This document shows positions 1 to 13,177 of a stretch of 64,000 bases of DNA, piece after piece. Both the position numbers and the translations under genes were made by a program. Within the stretch, counting starts at the first letter, position 1, and each line of letters opens with the position of its first letter. The stretch lies in contig OW387139.1 of assembly GCA_936440205.1 (NCBI GenBank), positions 29,414,378 through 29,478,377 of the forward strand, read 5' to 3'. This DNA comes from Lepidonotus clava. Its lineage: Eukaryota > Annelida > Polychaeta > Phyllodocida > Polynoidae. The notes beneath the pieces are model-generated. The model ran no database searches. It was not told the origin of the DNA and worked only from the letters and a program-made list of their open reading frames with translations.

Positions 1-1284
1 AGACTTGTTGGTTGAAGTGGTAGAAAGTGGGTACAAAACCGAAGCATTCAATCCCCCTTCACCTCCCAACCTTCAATCCCCTAGCCTTACCCGGCAATCC
101 CCCGCCGTCTCACCCCCCCCCCCCCTTCTCCCTCGGCCTGGTCCCGCCGGCCCACCACCCCACACAGCCGGCGTCTTTACCGCTACAATCCATCAAGACT
201 GTAAATAGAAACGTCGTCGGGATCTGACCACTCGGCCATCAGATCAATGTACCTTTTACCGCCTCGTGTACGCCTGCAGGCCCGCTGCTCCCCCCTCTGC
301 CCCCACTGCCCCCACCTGCCTCCTCCAGGGTCCGCCCACCCAGCGCCTGCCGCCAGCTGCTGCTACTGCTGTGGGTGGCCGCCGTTAAAATGAAACAGCC
401 GATACCGTCTTATAGGGAGGGAGCAGTGAACGCAGTGGGCCGCTGGTCAGTTGGCCCTAGGGTCTTTGTTTCTGGTTTCTCATTTAACTCTGAGACCCAC
501 TGGGATTCTAACTAAGCATAGTTGAATGAGCAGGCCATTTCACTTTTGCAAAAGCAGATCTATAGATAAAGGCAACAGCCAAAATCTCAGAATAGATCTA
601 CTTTTAACCTCAGGTTTTACAGCCAGTTAATACCTTAAGAATGATTTACACTGTTAATGTCCGGAGCTTGTAATTCGTAATGGGAAAATGGGGTTATTCA
701 CACTATAATCTAACTGGAGAGAATATGAGAATATGTAGTAGGCTGTTCCGCGATTCGTCGTATTTCAGTATGCACAAACAATCTTAAAACTTTGCCCAAA
801 GTAGGCTATGCTATAACACTCCACATTTACGTGCGTACCAGCACGCCATCGTCACGTTCACACTGGGGACTACACCTCAGTATAGGATCAGCCAACACCC
901 CAACACCGTCACCGTCACCATCGACTGACGTTGCACTGACAGATGGAATCACTGCATGACATTCGGGGGTTGTCCCTTCATACCTCGAAATGTAATTTGA
1001 TAAGCTATTGTCCATCGCCCACTTGCTTTGCGTGTAAGGTCATTTATTCGTGTGGGGAGTTAATTGCTGAACAATATGATTGGAAATTATGTATCATCCT
1101 CTACCAACCAATAACCCTCTGATCTAACACTTTTCTAGCTTGCCCTTTGGGACTTTTCTCAACATTGCGACTTGTTTGGTATGTTCTACCTCTTGCATAA
1201 TAAATCATCTGTATCCTTGTTTTTCTGTCCTGTCTATAACCTTCTGCACCCTTGTTTTATATCTCACACCCCCTTTATATTAGA
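1..1284. other. Intergenic DNA, no gene recognised
   Basis: The first 480 bases are GC-rich and pyrimidine-biased, with a 13-C homopolymer near 113-125. The rest is AT-rich. Short proline-rich open frames at the left edge follow from the C-rich composition and lack any domain or splice context. I see no RNA gene or repeat here. Confidence 0.6.
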
Positions 1285-2155
1285 ACCTCTGTGTTCCCTT
1301 GCTTGGTATGCCCTGCCCCCTCCCTTTATATCCTGTGGTACCCGCTTTTGGTATGCCCGATGCCCTCCCCTACAGCCTGTTGTACCCTTGTTTGGTATGC
1401 CCTTCCCCCTCCCTCTATATAGATACACCTTTTTCAATAGCGTGGTGCACTGCTAGTGGATAGACCTGAACCAAATGGTAGGGATATGGGTTCCTATGGG
1501 ACCAGGCTCAAACTGTTGGAAACAAGGCATCTATGGGAGGGCTCACTGCACAGGTTCAGGGAAAGGTATATCCTATTGTACCCTTTTTTGGTATGCCCTG
1601 CACCTTCCCCTACAGCCTGTTATACCCTTGTTTTGTATGCCCTGCCCCCTCCATCTACAGCATGTTGTACCCTTGTTTGGTATGCCCTTCCCCCTACCTC
1701 TATAGCCTGGTGTACCCATTTCGGAATACCCTGCCCCTTCCAGGTACAGCCTGTTGTACCCTTATTTGGTATGCCCTTTCCCCTACCTCTATAGCCTGTT
1801 GTACCCTTGTATGGTATGCCTTGCCCCCGTCCTCTATAGGGCACACAGGAGTTTTGCACTGGGCGCGGCCATATTGTGTCACGTGGTACATTGGGATACT
1901 CCTCATTGGCTGGGAGGTGCGCTTGACCCCCGACTGGTAGTGGCGGGAAAGGAACACGCATGCGCAGACATAGACTCCCGACTACCCTATAGTGTGCTGT
2001 ACCCTTGTTTGGTATGCCCTGTCCACTCCCTCTATAGCCTGTTGTACCCTTGTTTGGTATGCCCTGCCCCCTCCCTCTATAGCCTGTTCAACCCTAGTTT
2101 GGTATGCCCTGCCCCCTCCCTCTATAGCCTGTTGTACCCCTGTTTGCTCGCTGCT
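1285..2155. repeat. 45-bp minisatellite in three blocks
   Basis: About 12 imperfect copies of a 44-45 bp unit lie in blocks at about 1285-1425, 1571-1840 and 1988-2150. The unit core reads TTGTACCCTTGTTTGGTATG and is followed by a C-rich tract ending CTCTATAG or CCCTACAG. Each unit therefore ends in a pyrimidine tract plus AG, which looks like a 3' splice site. Open frames of 90-180 codons run through the array on both strands, but they arise because the period is a multiple of three and are not genes. The blocks are separated by two unique segments. Confidence 0.85.
1841..1987. promoter_or_regulatory. Promoter-like island inside the minisatellite
   Basis: A 147-bp non-repetitive segment sits between two minisatellite blocks. 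It contains GTCACGTGG (USF/E-box-like), ATTGGCTGGG (inverted CCAAT), GCGGCCATATTG (YY1-like) and CGCATGCGCAG (NRF-1-like). This is the usual mix of a TATA-less CpG promoter. No coding exon is visible on either side, so the promoter reading is inference from clustered motifs. Confidence 0.3.
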
Positions 2156-2639
2156 TGCCATCCGCACCGACACTGGCCCGTCCTCCCCCTCTTCGTTTTC
2201 CCATTTATTGACCATCACCCATCGATGTATTCGGGGCACTGCGGGGTGGTGCCGGAAGGCCCCGTGACGGGTCATACGTCTCTGTGAGTAGTATATCGGT
2301 TCAGAGATGGTCCTTTTAGCCAGGCGCCCCGACGGGGGAGTGGTTTACTGCCTCATTCCATGCGGCGGTCATATCAGTGCCGACCCGTCCCAACCTCAGC
2401 CCGTCCCCAGCCCTCCACCAGGCCCAGAACAAAAAGCCTCCCGCCTCCTGTGATTAACGGTCGCCTCTTTAAACATGCGATTAACGATTGCCTTCTTAAA
2501 GGCTTTTGAGTAGAGGATTATAGACACCAAGTGTATCATGACTGGACACGCACGTTTTGGAGCAGGGGTAGGGGTGTGGAAAAGAATAGCACCTGAATGA
2601 ATGAGTGTCACAGCGCCTTTACAACAAGTGTCGAGCGTC

Positions 2640-3125
2640 TCAGTTCTTGGGGGGTCAGACCTGCATTCAGAGACGAGTGCCAAGAAGCCCGGTACTGTAA
2701 TGGGTGAGGTCCAACCACCCAGACAGGTGTAAAACAGCTCGGTGCTGTAGAGTTTAGAGCTGCATACAGATATATGACCACTGCATAGCTCGGTGCTGAG
2801 AAGGGGCAGGCCCATAATATAAAAAGATGATTACTGCATAGTTCAGTGCTGTTGGGGGTCAGACCCGCATGCGGAGATGTGCACTGCATAGCTCAGTGCT
2901 GAGAAGGGTTAGGATTATATAAAGAGACGGGCACTGCGTAGTTCAGTGCTGTAGAGAGCAGGGTCCACAATCACAGTCGTACACTGCGTAACTCGGAGCT
3001 GTGGGAGGGTCGGATCCACATACAGAGACAAGTACTGGCCATGGAGAACTCGAGTTCGATGCTGAGAAGGGTTAGGTCCACGCAAAGAGAGTACTATAAA
3101 GCTCAGTGCTGCTGGGGGCATCTCC
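2640..3125. repeat. About 50-bp degenerate tandem repeat
   Basis: About nine diverged copies recur roughly every 50 bp, recognised by variants of GCTCGGTGCTGAGAAGG and CACTGCATAG. The units are much more diverged than those of the neighbouring 45-bp array. The 80-140 codon open frames on the minus strand here are products of the repeat. Confidence 0.7.
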
Positions 3126-5826
3126 CAACTCATCAACGAGATTTGGAGCATAAGGGCCCACAAATTGATATGCTGAAGGCTGCCCTTCTTTATTGGTCAT
3201 TGTTAAAGTGGTAACTCATTAAACAATTTCAACACGAGAAAGCATATGGGGTGCACAAAAGAATCTGTAATACCATACAAAAACAGGTCAGTAATTTTAT
3301 GTCAGTTCACAGAGATTTCTACGTCTTGTATCAACTTTGACTGTTGTTGTTGGTTGATTAATGAATGGTGGCCCCATAACAGAAACGACTGCTGTGCACT
3401 TCTGTGTGTGCTTTGGCGGAGAGCCAAATGCCTCACATCTGATCTGTTTATTTCGACTGCTCTGGAGTCAGATTCAGGAACTCCAATACATGTCCAATTA
3501 CCTCTCTCGTGAGACAGCAGTGGTTAGCATCGGGCATAAGGTCAATGTAGTCAGACCGGAGTCATAACCACATTACACACTGCTGTCTGGTTGTCTAGCT
3601 GTGAACATGGTCAAAACAGTTACAGTTACAGAAACGGTCAATGCCGGTACACCCGACCCCCAGGCCCGTTAACGTGGTCGAAGTGTGATTACTGACTCTG
3701 GGGAGGGCAGTGTTAAGGCTGAGTCACACGCGTGGTAAGTGAGCAGTCAAGGCTAAGTGCTCACTTTCTCAGTCCCCGGCCCGGGAAACGGGCGGGATAT
3801 TAAACAGTCTCTGTGTGGGGAGCGTGAGGAGCGTGAGGTCCCACTGGGAAGGGTAGAGGCCTGGAGGTGGGCGGAATACTGAAAACAGGGGACATGGGCT
3901 GGCTGAAAGATCAGAGGAGAATTGGTATAAAAGGCGAAGATAAAGGAAAGGCAAAAGGGAAAGGGGACAGAAAGGGAAGGAATGATGGCCCAATGGTGGA
4001 TTGGTTGTGGAGAGGGGTTCAGCGAGAATGGCCTCAGTCACCCCCCCCCCCGGATCGGATCAGTACAGAGACATACCATATACACAGCCATGAAGATTGC
4101 ATCAAAAGATTGGACACCGGATGGGCCAAGATGGCTTCAGAAGCAACATTATAATGCTCGCTACTTTTTGTAGAAGCTATGCCACTCTACTCTGCACCCA
4201 ACCCCTGGGAAATAGCCTCTATATAGGTTGTAGATAAGACGACGATCAATGGTAGTAGCGGCCAGAGTCAGCTTATTGACCCTTGAAGGCGGGCCGCAAT
4301 AAGTGATGACATCATGAAGGCGTCTGCGAAACAAGTGACGTAAGCACCAAGCTGATCCCGCTGACATCGTCGGGAACATTAAAAGCAGACGTCCATGTAA
4401 TCTTTCGGAGTATAATTGGTCAGTTAATAGATGTTTTTATGGATGATTTGGTTGCTGGGAATTTATGACCCGATCAACCCTGATAATTGCATCTAGAAGT
4501 CGCAGATGGCATAGTTGATCTGTACGGCTTGCCAACGACCCTTATTCGGCATTCACTCAGCCAGTAAGTTTGTCATAAGAAGTGCATGAAAAAAGGCATT
4601 GACCCGGGACATTAGATCTGCCCATAGATCTGCCCATAATTTCATAATGTCCAAATGAGGAAACAATAGATCGGATTATAACCAATTTAGATCACCAAAT
4701 AGTTGCTCTCTGTTTTATGATTTTTTTTCCATAACATAGGCCTCCAGATATTGTTTGATATTGTTTATTGTTACGCTAAGCATAAGTGGTAAGTAATTGA
4801 AGGCATGACAAAGTGGTACTTACAAGACAGTACTCATACACGAAGTAATAAAGAAATACGTTCCTGGGTACAAATTTAGAATCTCTCTATTACTATCTTT
4901 TCATCAGATTTGGCACTAAACTAAAGACCTACATCAAGATCCAATTGTTCAAATGGGTTGTTTTGTTTACTATGTTTGATTATTGATGTCAGGAAGATCT
5001 AACATATAAATTAAGGCGCCCAGATGTTAAATCAAGATCGATATAGGAGGAATATTCCGAAAGTTGCAAATGTGGAGTGAAGTATAGAGATGCAAGGCTC
5101 TCCCGTAGCCTAACGTCCCAGAACAATCACAGCTTAGTACTTGATGTCGCAGAACTAATAAAGTTGCAGAATATCATAGAACTCATTTAAACAGACCTTT
5201 CACACACTTATACCGATTATTAGGTTCAGGATTGTTTTCTCCCGCGCCTGGTCCCAAACTACAGACCCCTATCGGCAAGTGACGTCCCCTATCCTCAGGT
5301 GATGTAGCCCTAGATAATGTTGTCCTCTACAAGACGGACAGGGCGGCTGGCAAGTGATGGGCACTTTGATTGGGCATGCTGTGCTCTGACAGATAAGCGG
5401 CGTCATGAGGGATGAAGGTCTTAGGGAGCACTGGGCCTACTGGTTCGTACCATCGATCAGGTGAGATGACAGCTGGACTGGATGTCAGTAGATGTCAGCA
5501 TTTGTCAGATAAAACTTGAACTCGATCTAAAGGTGCTTGAATGTTAGGATTTAAGGTATTTATAAGGAAAGTGACACAACGGTACGACCTACAATATTAG
5601 TATGAACGTATTTCGCAATGTTCTAGGCTAACAGTGATATGGCATGGCTTAAATGATTTCAGATGTAAAAAGCAAAAGAGGACAACTACAAAGAAAGCTG
5701 TTTCCTCCTAATAGATCTTAAATGTCAATATAATTCTCCTGCTTTGCAAATGTGGACGTTTTTATTGTCAGCAATTCCATCCGAAGTAATGTCCTCCCAT
5801 AACACCTCTTGCAACATCAAAGGTGT
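3126..5826. other. Intergenic DNA, no gene recognised
   Basis: This is mixed GC-rich and AT-rich sequence without a supported gene. It holds an 11-C run at 4041-4051 and a 12-bp tandem duplication (AGATCTGCCCAT) at 4614-4637. Open frames up to 95 codons have no recognisable domain. Confidence 0.6.
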
Positions 5827-5862
5827 TACACCTACCTACCTACCTACCTACCTACCTACCTT
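5827..5862. repeat. (ACCT)n tetranucleotide microsatellite
   Basis: About eight uninterrupted ACCT/CTAC units lie here, flanked by AT-rich DNA. Confidence 0.9.
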
Positions 5863-8800
5863 CATACTTGTATGTACATACGTGTATTTACATTGCACAC
5901 AGAAATTCATGTAGATAGGCGGGTATATGCATAAGTAAAACTATACTAGATAGTGCATAACATCATGTATCACACATATGACGCACTTTACATCAAGGAT
6001 TTTCTGCTTTTGACAAAGCCGCTCTACACGGGTTGCTTTAGGGGTTAGAAAACGTATCTATGTAATGACTCCGGACATTCAGAGTCTTAAATCGATATCT
6101 CCTGTGCTAAAAAGAAAAGGAGATTGATATAGATATCCTTGTCACAGCGACGGAAAACGGCACGAATATGGATGATGCGCTGAAGGAAAATATATAAAGC
6201 ACGAAGGGGTGTATTACGTTGTTAACAACAGCATGGCATATACTTGGCCCACTAACCCCGAATGATTCTACCCTTGTGAACCCCATTGTCAGTCACCGAG
6301 GCTCATAACAGACCAGTTGCATCTCACTGCATAATACCACTATGGCGACAGATTCATCAAAGTCATAATAATAGATCAATCTCCTATGCGTCGTTGTGTT
6401 CAGCATAACGGCCTCTATAAGAGAGCATTCAATTTCCCATGCCTTTGATTAAACAAGGAATTAGGTCAATCTAATAGATGCAGGGTACGGCTGTCTCTCT
6501 TTGGGTGGACGCTCAGAAAATCCGACGACCAAGTATTATCCCAAGGACATGGATCGATGAATCATTCTATTTTGGGAAGGTATTAATGTCAATAAAGATG
6601 AGCTGTCGGTCTACTTGCCGCATTTTTCCTCTCGGCCACTGTCACTTCCCCTCGAGGGACTCTCAAAGTATTGAAAAGCAATCAATAAAAGATTTCCTCG
6701 TCGTCTGAGGAGAAAATTTGATACGGAGTCATGATTTGAAGGCATGAGATTTATTTGACTTCTAAAAGTTTTAGTTAAGAATGCTTTACTTATCCAACTT
6801 GCACGCGCGTCAAGTAATAATTTCCATCTTCTAAGCCAGCCACTTTGGTAATGGTTAATCGATAATGGTTGGCAAAGGAAGTAATCTGTCCAGGGGCCGT
6901 TAGTGGCGGCGCCGTCTATGGGGTCATACAGGTGCAGTGTGCAGGCGACGAATGACCGGAAGTGGGTGTCTGTGTCGCCATTCGTCGACTTCCGATGTGG
7001 CGGTCGGGTAAGTGTGGAGGTTTACAGTAATGGGGCAGGGGCACCCCCTATTGAGTGATGAATGTAGGGCTGATAGCCTGAACACGCCCCACCCCATACT
7101 ATCACCACCACAACCCCCTGTACCACTCTGTCACTGAGAGGCCCCCGCGGCTATACCATCTTCATCACAACACACTGCTTCTCTGCCGTAGGATAATGCA
7201 CTATGTGAGAGTATGTGGAGGGTTGATGCAGTAACCTCTACCAGAGGTCAGCCTACGGCTTTTTAAAAATTGTTTGTTATTGGGTCAAAGGGTTTGGCAT
7301 AGCATATCATCTGCCGCCCCCACCACCCCACCATCAATACACCTGAGGGTATTCGTTTGTTCAATATTTTGGTTGAATACATGCTCCTATCCCACACTGC
7401 ACGCCTAAATATAAACCGAAACCGTAGGAGGTCTGGCATGTCCTAAGACTGTTTTTCTGTCGCACCTAATTTTATTTATTTATTTAGTGACATTCTCTAA
7501 GAAAAGCTGTCTGAAATATTGAAGAAGGAAGATGTTTTGGGGATTCCAATACTGAAAGAATTATGTAAGCTATTCTAATGAGAAGAAAAGTTACATTAAT
7601 TTCGAAGGTCAGATAGGCTAAATATGGTAAATGGGCCAACCTTTGATATTCATCAAGATATGACATAAAGTAATCTGGACCAAAAATTGAAATACCAAAT
7701 ACAATCGTATGAAACATACTGCCATAATCATTTCTATTTGAGACATTCAGAATCTGTTTTTTGCAGAACATAGCTGAGGAGGCCCTTGATTCAGGATTCC
7801 TATTTTCAGAAACTTAGTTTCACCATGGTCACCATGGAAACATTTATTTGCATAGCAGTAGTATTAGCAGGTTTGGACATTCTATCAACATTCCAGTTAC
7901 AATGGAAACAAAAATAATGCGAAAAAATCCTATGTTTTTGACATCAATGAAAACTGTGGCAAAATTTAGCATGAATTAAACTTAATTAACCTAAATAAAG
8001 GCTCTAGAGCTATGAATATGCATATCCATATAAAGGCTGGAAATCACAGAAACTGTCAATTAAAAGATAAGAACGCCATGCCGGTTCTTCTAGCCTCTCC
8101 GGATCCGCCGTATTTATAGGAGTTTATAGCCACAGTCGTGATTGCTCACTATTTGGGAACGTGAGCATTAGTAACCGCCCACCAGACGTCGCCACCGGCT
8201 GCCCACATGGCAGTTCCAATTTAATGACGGCAGCAACCGAAACGGCCAAAAACAATAATCTGCAAATTGAAAGGATTGGTTCGGTATTACCGTCCAATAA
8301 ATCGAGGTAAACAATACTAATATTCCTATTATTCCTACGTGGTCGCCGTTTTCAGCCTTTCGCAGCAGTGCCGATGCAAAACACACATGGTTGGCTTTTT
8401 CCCTTCCAGATTTGATTAGGCCCATCCCCTATTGGTCTACCTTTCGTCGTTCTAATCTGACTGGTGTCTGTAAACACACCGGGACATGCGTGGTGTTCTC
8501 TGCTCCACTGTCCAATTGCTCATTCGACCTACCGTTTAGAGCCCTTAAGAATGTGATGGAGAGGAAACCAATGTCAGTTAACAGTAAATTAGTTTGGAGT
8601 CTTCCCTTGATCCTTATGCCAAAATTTATCACGAATTTGAGGGATCATCATCTTACCACGGGGGAGCTGGTATGTGCTTGGGGTTAAACCATGACAGGGG
8701 TACTCCCAAACAAACAGCAGAGAGAGAGAGAGAGCTCGGGGAAGATTTACTGAATATGAAAGAGCCCATCGATTCTGCCCCTCGCTGCTGTCGTTTTATT

Positions 8801-11800
8801 CGCTGCACTGCAGTCAGATCAAGTCATTTTCCCACTTTCCAAAGCCATCATCTTCATAGTTGTCCAAGATGTCTTGTCTTTTATGATGGATCCGGCCACA
8901 GCGGGCGCCGTTAGGGCCCCGTGCAGGCAGATTGAGACGGATGGCTCGGCCTGATCCCCGTACTCCGAGCTGCTCCCCGCCTAAAGTGGGCGCTCACCAA
9001 CTGCTCCTCCGAGTCCGACGGGCCAAAGAGCATCATCTCACAGATCTCACAGATCTCATAGATCCCATTTCGAGTTTAAAGGATCTAATTGACAATGTGG
9101 GATGAGATCATTCTGTAGTCCCGGGAGGAGGAGCAGCTCATGACCGCCTGAGCAGGTCATGGATCATTTTACCATGGGTGTTTTCCTATTCCAATATAAT
9201 GTTCACTGGGAGCATTGTAGAGACAGTAACATCAAGGGGGACGAGTTGACGGAGTGACCATTAAGTTGACATAAGGATTTGTACCTGCTTACAGCATTTT
9301 CAGATTGCTCGGTGCACTTGGAAACTCCCTCTCATTTTGTGGCGTCATGTTCCTTTAGTAATAGAGGTGGCCCTGGGGCGTGGCAGTGTATGTGCAAAGA
9401 AGGCCGGACCCATGAGAATATGGATGAGGATATAAGAATAGAGCTAAAAGAGGGGGCGGGGGTTTGTGACGGCGCATGGCGGCTAACCCCCTGAGCCCCT
9501 GAGAAGGCTCGCCACGTGTACCCGACCACATATTTACACAGGGAAATGAGCGGCCAGCCAAGTGCATAGACATCGTATAACTCCCCTGTCCACAGAAAGG
9601 CTGATAAGGGCTGTAATTTCACACTTAACCTGCTCGCTGCTATCAGGCTATCCTCCATTTCAAAGTGTTGTTTTTTCCTCGAGCGAAACAAAACGTACGA
9701 CTGCCACCCTTTTATAATTTAAAAAAATCCCTTCTCAACCTTATAGGCTGGTGTGTTTAACAGCTAAAGTTGGCACGCTGAGATCAGACGGGCTTGATTA
9801 GAGACAAATGCCGTGTGGGGGTGGAGGGGGAGGCCCGCCCGGCAGATGCCCGTCCCCGAGTCCTCTTTCATCCATTGCCAACCTCTAAAGCAGCGAACAG
9901 CCGGCCACGTGCTGGCCTCTGAAGCCGCCAGTCAAAGCCGTGTACAGGGCAAGAACCTAACTCCATTTTCTGTCTGAGTGCACGCCGGCTTGTAGCCCTG
10001 TTTAACTGATGCCCGTACACCCTCCCCTACCGCCGGGGTGGGCGTCGGCTGCTGAACGAACTTAATTGTAGCACAACGGACCTAAATAAAGGGGACACTG
10101 CTTTAACTGAGAAGACATAAACCAATTCTATGGAGAACAGGTGTGTCCACTCTTTTGGCACCAAGCGGACGGTATTGCTTTCTCATTGTGAAGTCCCTGT
10201 TCAGAACGCATGTGCAATGCGGGTCTGTGGGGGCAATGCCCTTGAAGGGTACTGATACTTCCACTACATTGCTCATGTGTGTCACGTGATGAAACAGACT
10301 CTTCGACTAGGACAGCATATCAAAATGCGTGACTCAAACGACCTGCACGATAAGGTACTCTTTCTGCTGGCTCTTGTTGCTGTGGGTAAATTCTAAACCC
10401 AAAGGTAAGAGTCAGGAATAGATATAAAGTACTATTGCCAGTGGAATAGTTGGCTTGAATCTCATGTATTCGTGAATGATATCTAAACTTATGATGGTAA
10501 ACATAAACAGTATTGATAACAGTACGTTCATATTCGAAGTATGGCAAACGATTGGTAAACGAAGGTATTTTGCTCAAATTGTTTTATTTCTAAAATCCAC
10601 ATCTATAGGGTCTATCTACATAAAAATATCGAGGATGTGGTAACACTCTGGATTGGTCATGTAATCACCTTTTTAGATTCTGTACTTACGACAAAACGAT
10701 ATTTGAACGACACACTCATCGTGATTGTCTTATATATAATCTGTTGAAAGAATCCCTTTTTCAGAATTCAGACCCACCCAACGGGATTGATATCCTCTAG
10801 CACTAGAACTAGATTGGTCGCCCACCTAGGGTTAGAGGCAGTGAGGGGAGTGATGAGGGAGAACCTCCCGCTACGCTCAGCAGCCCGCGAGGATGTGCAC
10901 GAGTAAAGATAATGCTAAAGCCTGATTGCAGAGGTTGCAGTTTTTGAGTACCTCACTAATCCTAGAACGAACTCTGTGGTAACCCATTATCAGGTCTATT
11001 GTGATTGAAAGCAGAATAAGTGTAGGTCACTGAAACCTTACTCTGTCATATTATGATTAGTTTATTCATGGAAATCGACAATGTCATTAAGCATGAGCAT
11101 TTACTGTTTATAAGTCAAACGGTTTCTTTAAATTGCAATTGAATTACGGTTTCCCGTAGCATTAAGGCACTTGACATTGCTGTCGGTTTAGATGAAACTT
11201 GAAGCTTTAAGCAGATTATTTGGCTTAATTCAAGCAGAACAATTGGAAGGCTGTTATCATTATCTAGCCATCGACTAGGTTTGCATGTTATTACCAGTTA
11301 ATAAGAGCCATTTATGATTTGATAATGTGAAGAAAACCGTTCCAATTTGTCTGCGTAACCGTTGGTACACACGAGCAATTTCTGATAAGAACTGTATCCA
11401 ATTTGTTTTGAGTATGCTGTTTGTATCATAAACATGAATAGCACCATAGTGACATAAAGTCACTACTGTCAATGCATTAATACCAATTCTCATGCGAAAA
11501 TTGCATAGCGTTACAATCACGAATCAGTAAAAACATATTGAGATTACGATATGGTCTGTCCGTAGCCCTCTCAAGCAGTGAAGGGGATGATTAAGTGATT
11601 GATCCTGCATTAGGGTACTACAAGGTTGGAGGAAACCTTTATGGCGTAATCTAAGGTTGGCATTTTGCATGACTCTTTGATAAGTATAGTGCTTCCAAGG
11701 GGAATATCACTAAAGTGGCCATTTGTCAGTACCCTCTAAGTACAGCTACTGCCCGCCAACGCGCCTTTAAAAGGAGGACGTTCCATTAGAAAGGACTGGG

Positions 11801-11936
11801 CTACCTTCTCGATGCGTTAACATGCTTATCATAGTTCCCTTCTTAATTCAAAAAGCCTTTGGTTAAAAGACCAACTTATCAGCTTATATAGGCGCTCAGT
11901 AAGTACTTAAAATGCCGTATCGGTAATCGCATGTGT
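5863..11936. other. Intergenic DNA with GC-rich islands
   Basis: No gene recognised. GC-rich islands near 6890-7150, 8930-9010 and 9780-10040 alternate with AT-rich DNA. An imperfect palindrome at about 6950-6995 pairs GACGAATG with CATTCGTC. A short (AG)n run lies near 8719-8734. CATGACC and GGTCATG face each other at 9139-9161, like an inverted nuclear-receptor half-site pair. The minus-strand frame at 7484-7771 (95 codons) is hydrophobic but has no family signature. Confidence 0.55.
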
Positions 11937-11999
11937 TTATGCCATCACCACTGTAGAAGATCTAAAGGTAAGGAGCGAAGTGTCAGTAGAATGTAGTAA

Positions 12000-12300
12000 T
12001 GGGGGGAGACGCCACTTAGCAGTCTTGTGATTTGCCGCTGGGGGCGCTGACAGGAAGTGCCCTGCCCACCACTGCCGCTGTGGGGCGCTGCGACGGATCC
12101 TGCGCCGGAAGTTTGAGGGGTCAGGGGCCAGAGGTGTGCCCTCAGAATCCTTAAACTCCTCCTGGGTACTCGGAGGAGACGGAAGAAGGGGAGTGAAGGG
12201 TGTGGGGATTGGGCCCGGGGAGGAGAGACAGTGACGGGCGCGCACCTGTTGTAAAGGTAAGCAGGGGAAGGACGATGAGCTGGCACACCTTACTCCGCCA
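12000..12300. repeat. GC-rich module partly repeated at 49.35 kb
   Basis: This island shares the 15-mer GCCCACCACTGCCGC (12064-12078) with a second island (49364-49378). In both, GGCGCTGCG follows within a few bases, and GGAGTGAAGGG-like and GCGCACCTG-like words lie farther on. Two internal sequences, CCGCTGGGGGCGCTGA (12035-12050) and CCGCTGTGGGGCGCTGCG (12075-12092), resemble the CTCF core. It could be an ancient dispersed repeat or two regulatory islands built from the same sites. Confidence 0.35.
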
Positions 12301-13149
12301 TCCAGACAGCCTGGCAGGTGTATACAGCAGACACAGGGCTGCAGCCAATAACGACATCTGCCGCTGAGCAGGCCGGCATGATAAGGCCAGCACTCAGGAT
12401 TAAGCTCGAACCCACTCGGGGCCTCTCGCCACTTAACGCGCTATTTTGGTGGCCGTGTCGGGAAACGCTTCAGCAGGGGTAGGCTGTGGGGATGGGGCGT
12501 TCTGCTGAGGAGGGCCGAGTGTTTAGAACAGTGGCGGCCACCTGCTTTACGTCTCTGACACCGCCCCTTTACCCGGAGTCGGGGGATCAGACAAGGTGAG
12601 CAGGGTCAAGGGGCCCCCACCGGCCACACACACCGAGCAGGGGCCCAGTCCTGATTTACTGTCAGACGTCTTCAGAGGTGGCATTTAAACACCAAAGCCT
12701 TTCGTTAGTCACTGACAATTGAATGTTGTTATGACTCCATACAGCCTGGTGTTTCTTTCATCAGGAGACAAAAATATTGTTTTTAAAACTATATCCGTCT
12801 TCAAACTCAGTGTAATAATATTTGTGGAAAGATTAACGGATGAGCACTCATCAAGCCGGCCCATTTCCGGTGAACCAAGATGTCCCAAATGCTCTGTGGT
12901 AAAAAAAGCCTCAGCAACAGAAAAAAATCTTGGCACGCAAGTAAACCTGGCTACCGCTGCATTATACACGTCCCAATGTTTTGCCTCTTGCCTTGAATCA
13001 GAGACATGAGAGTGAGAAGACGACTTTGATCACGTCAGCATTTAATAAAAGGGATGGCCACGACCACAGCGGGCACTCACACCACCTTATCTAGGTAAAA
13101 ATGGTGACAGGCGAAGGTCACGTTTATTACGACAGGCCCGTCTCTTATT
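12301..13149. other. Intergenic DNA, no gene recognised
   Basis: GC-rich to about 12640, then AT-rich. Overlapping frames of 96 and 86 codons on opposite strands at 12709-13009 lack splice context and known motifs. I do not call them as genes. Confidence 0.5.
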
Positions 13150-13177
13150 CTGGCCTTTCGTTTCCACGAAAGGCCAG
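13150..13177. repeat. Perfect 12-bp stem, 4-nt loop hairpin
   Basis: CTGGCCTTTCGT at 13150-13161 is followed by the loop TTCC and then its exact complement ACGAAAGGCCAG at 13166-13177. The flanks do not extend the pairing. The sequence differs from the histone 3' stem-loop. It could fold in RNA, act as a palindromic protein site, or be a scar. Confidence 0.85.

Noticed and set aside
1754-2287. 177-codon plus-strand frame
   Set aside because: Runs through the 45-bp minisatellite and the unique island; no domain and no start or splice support.
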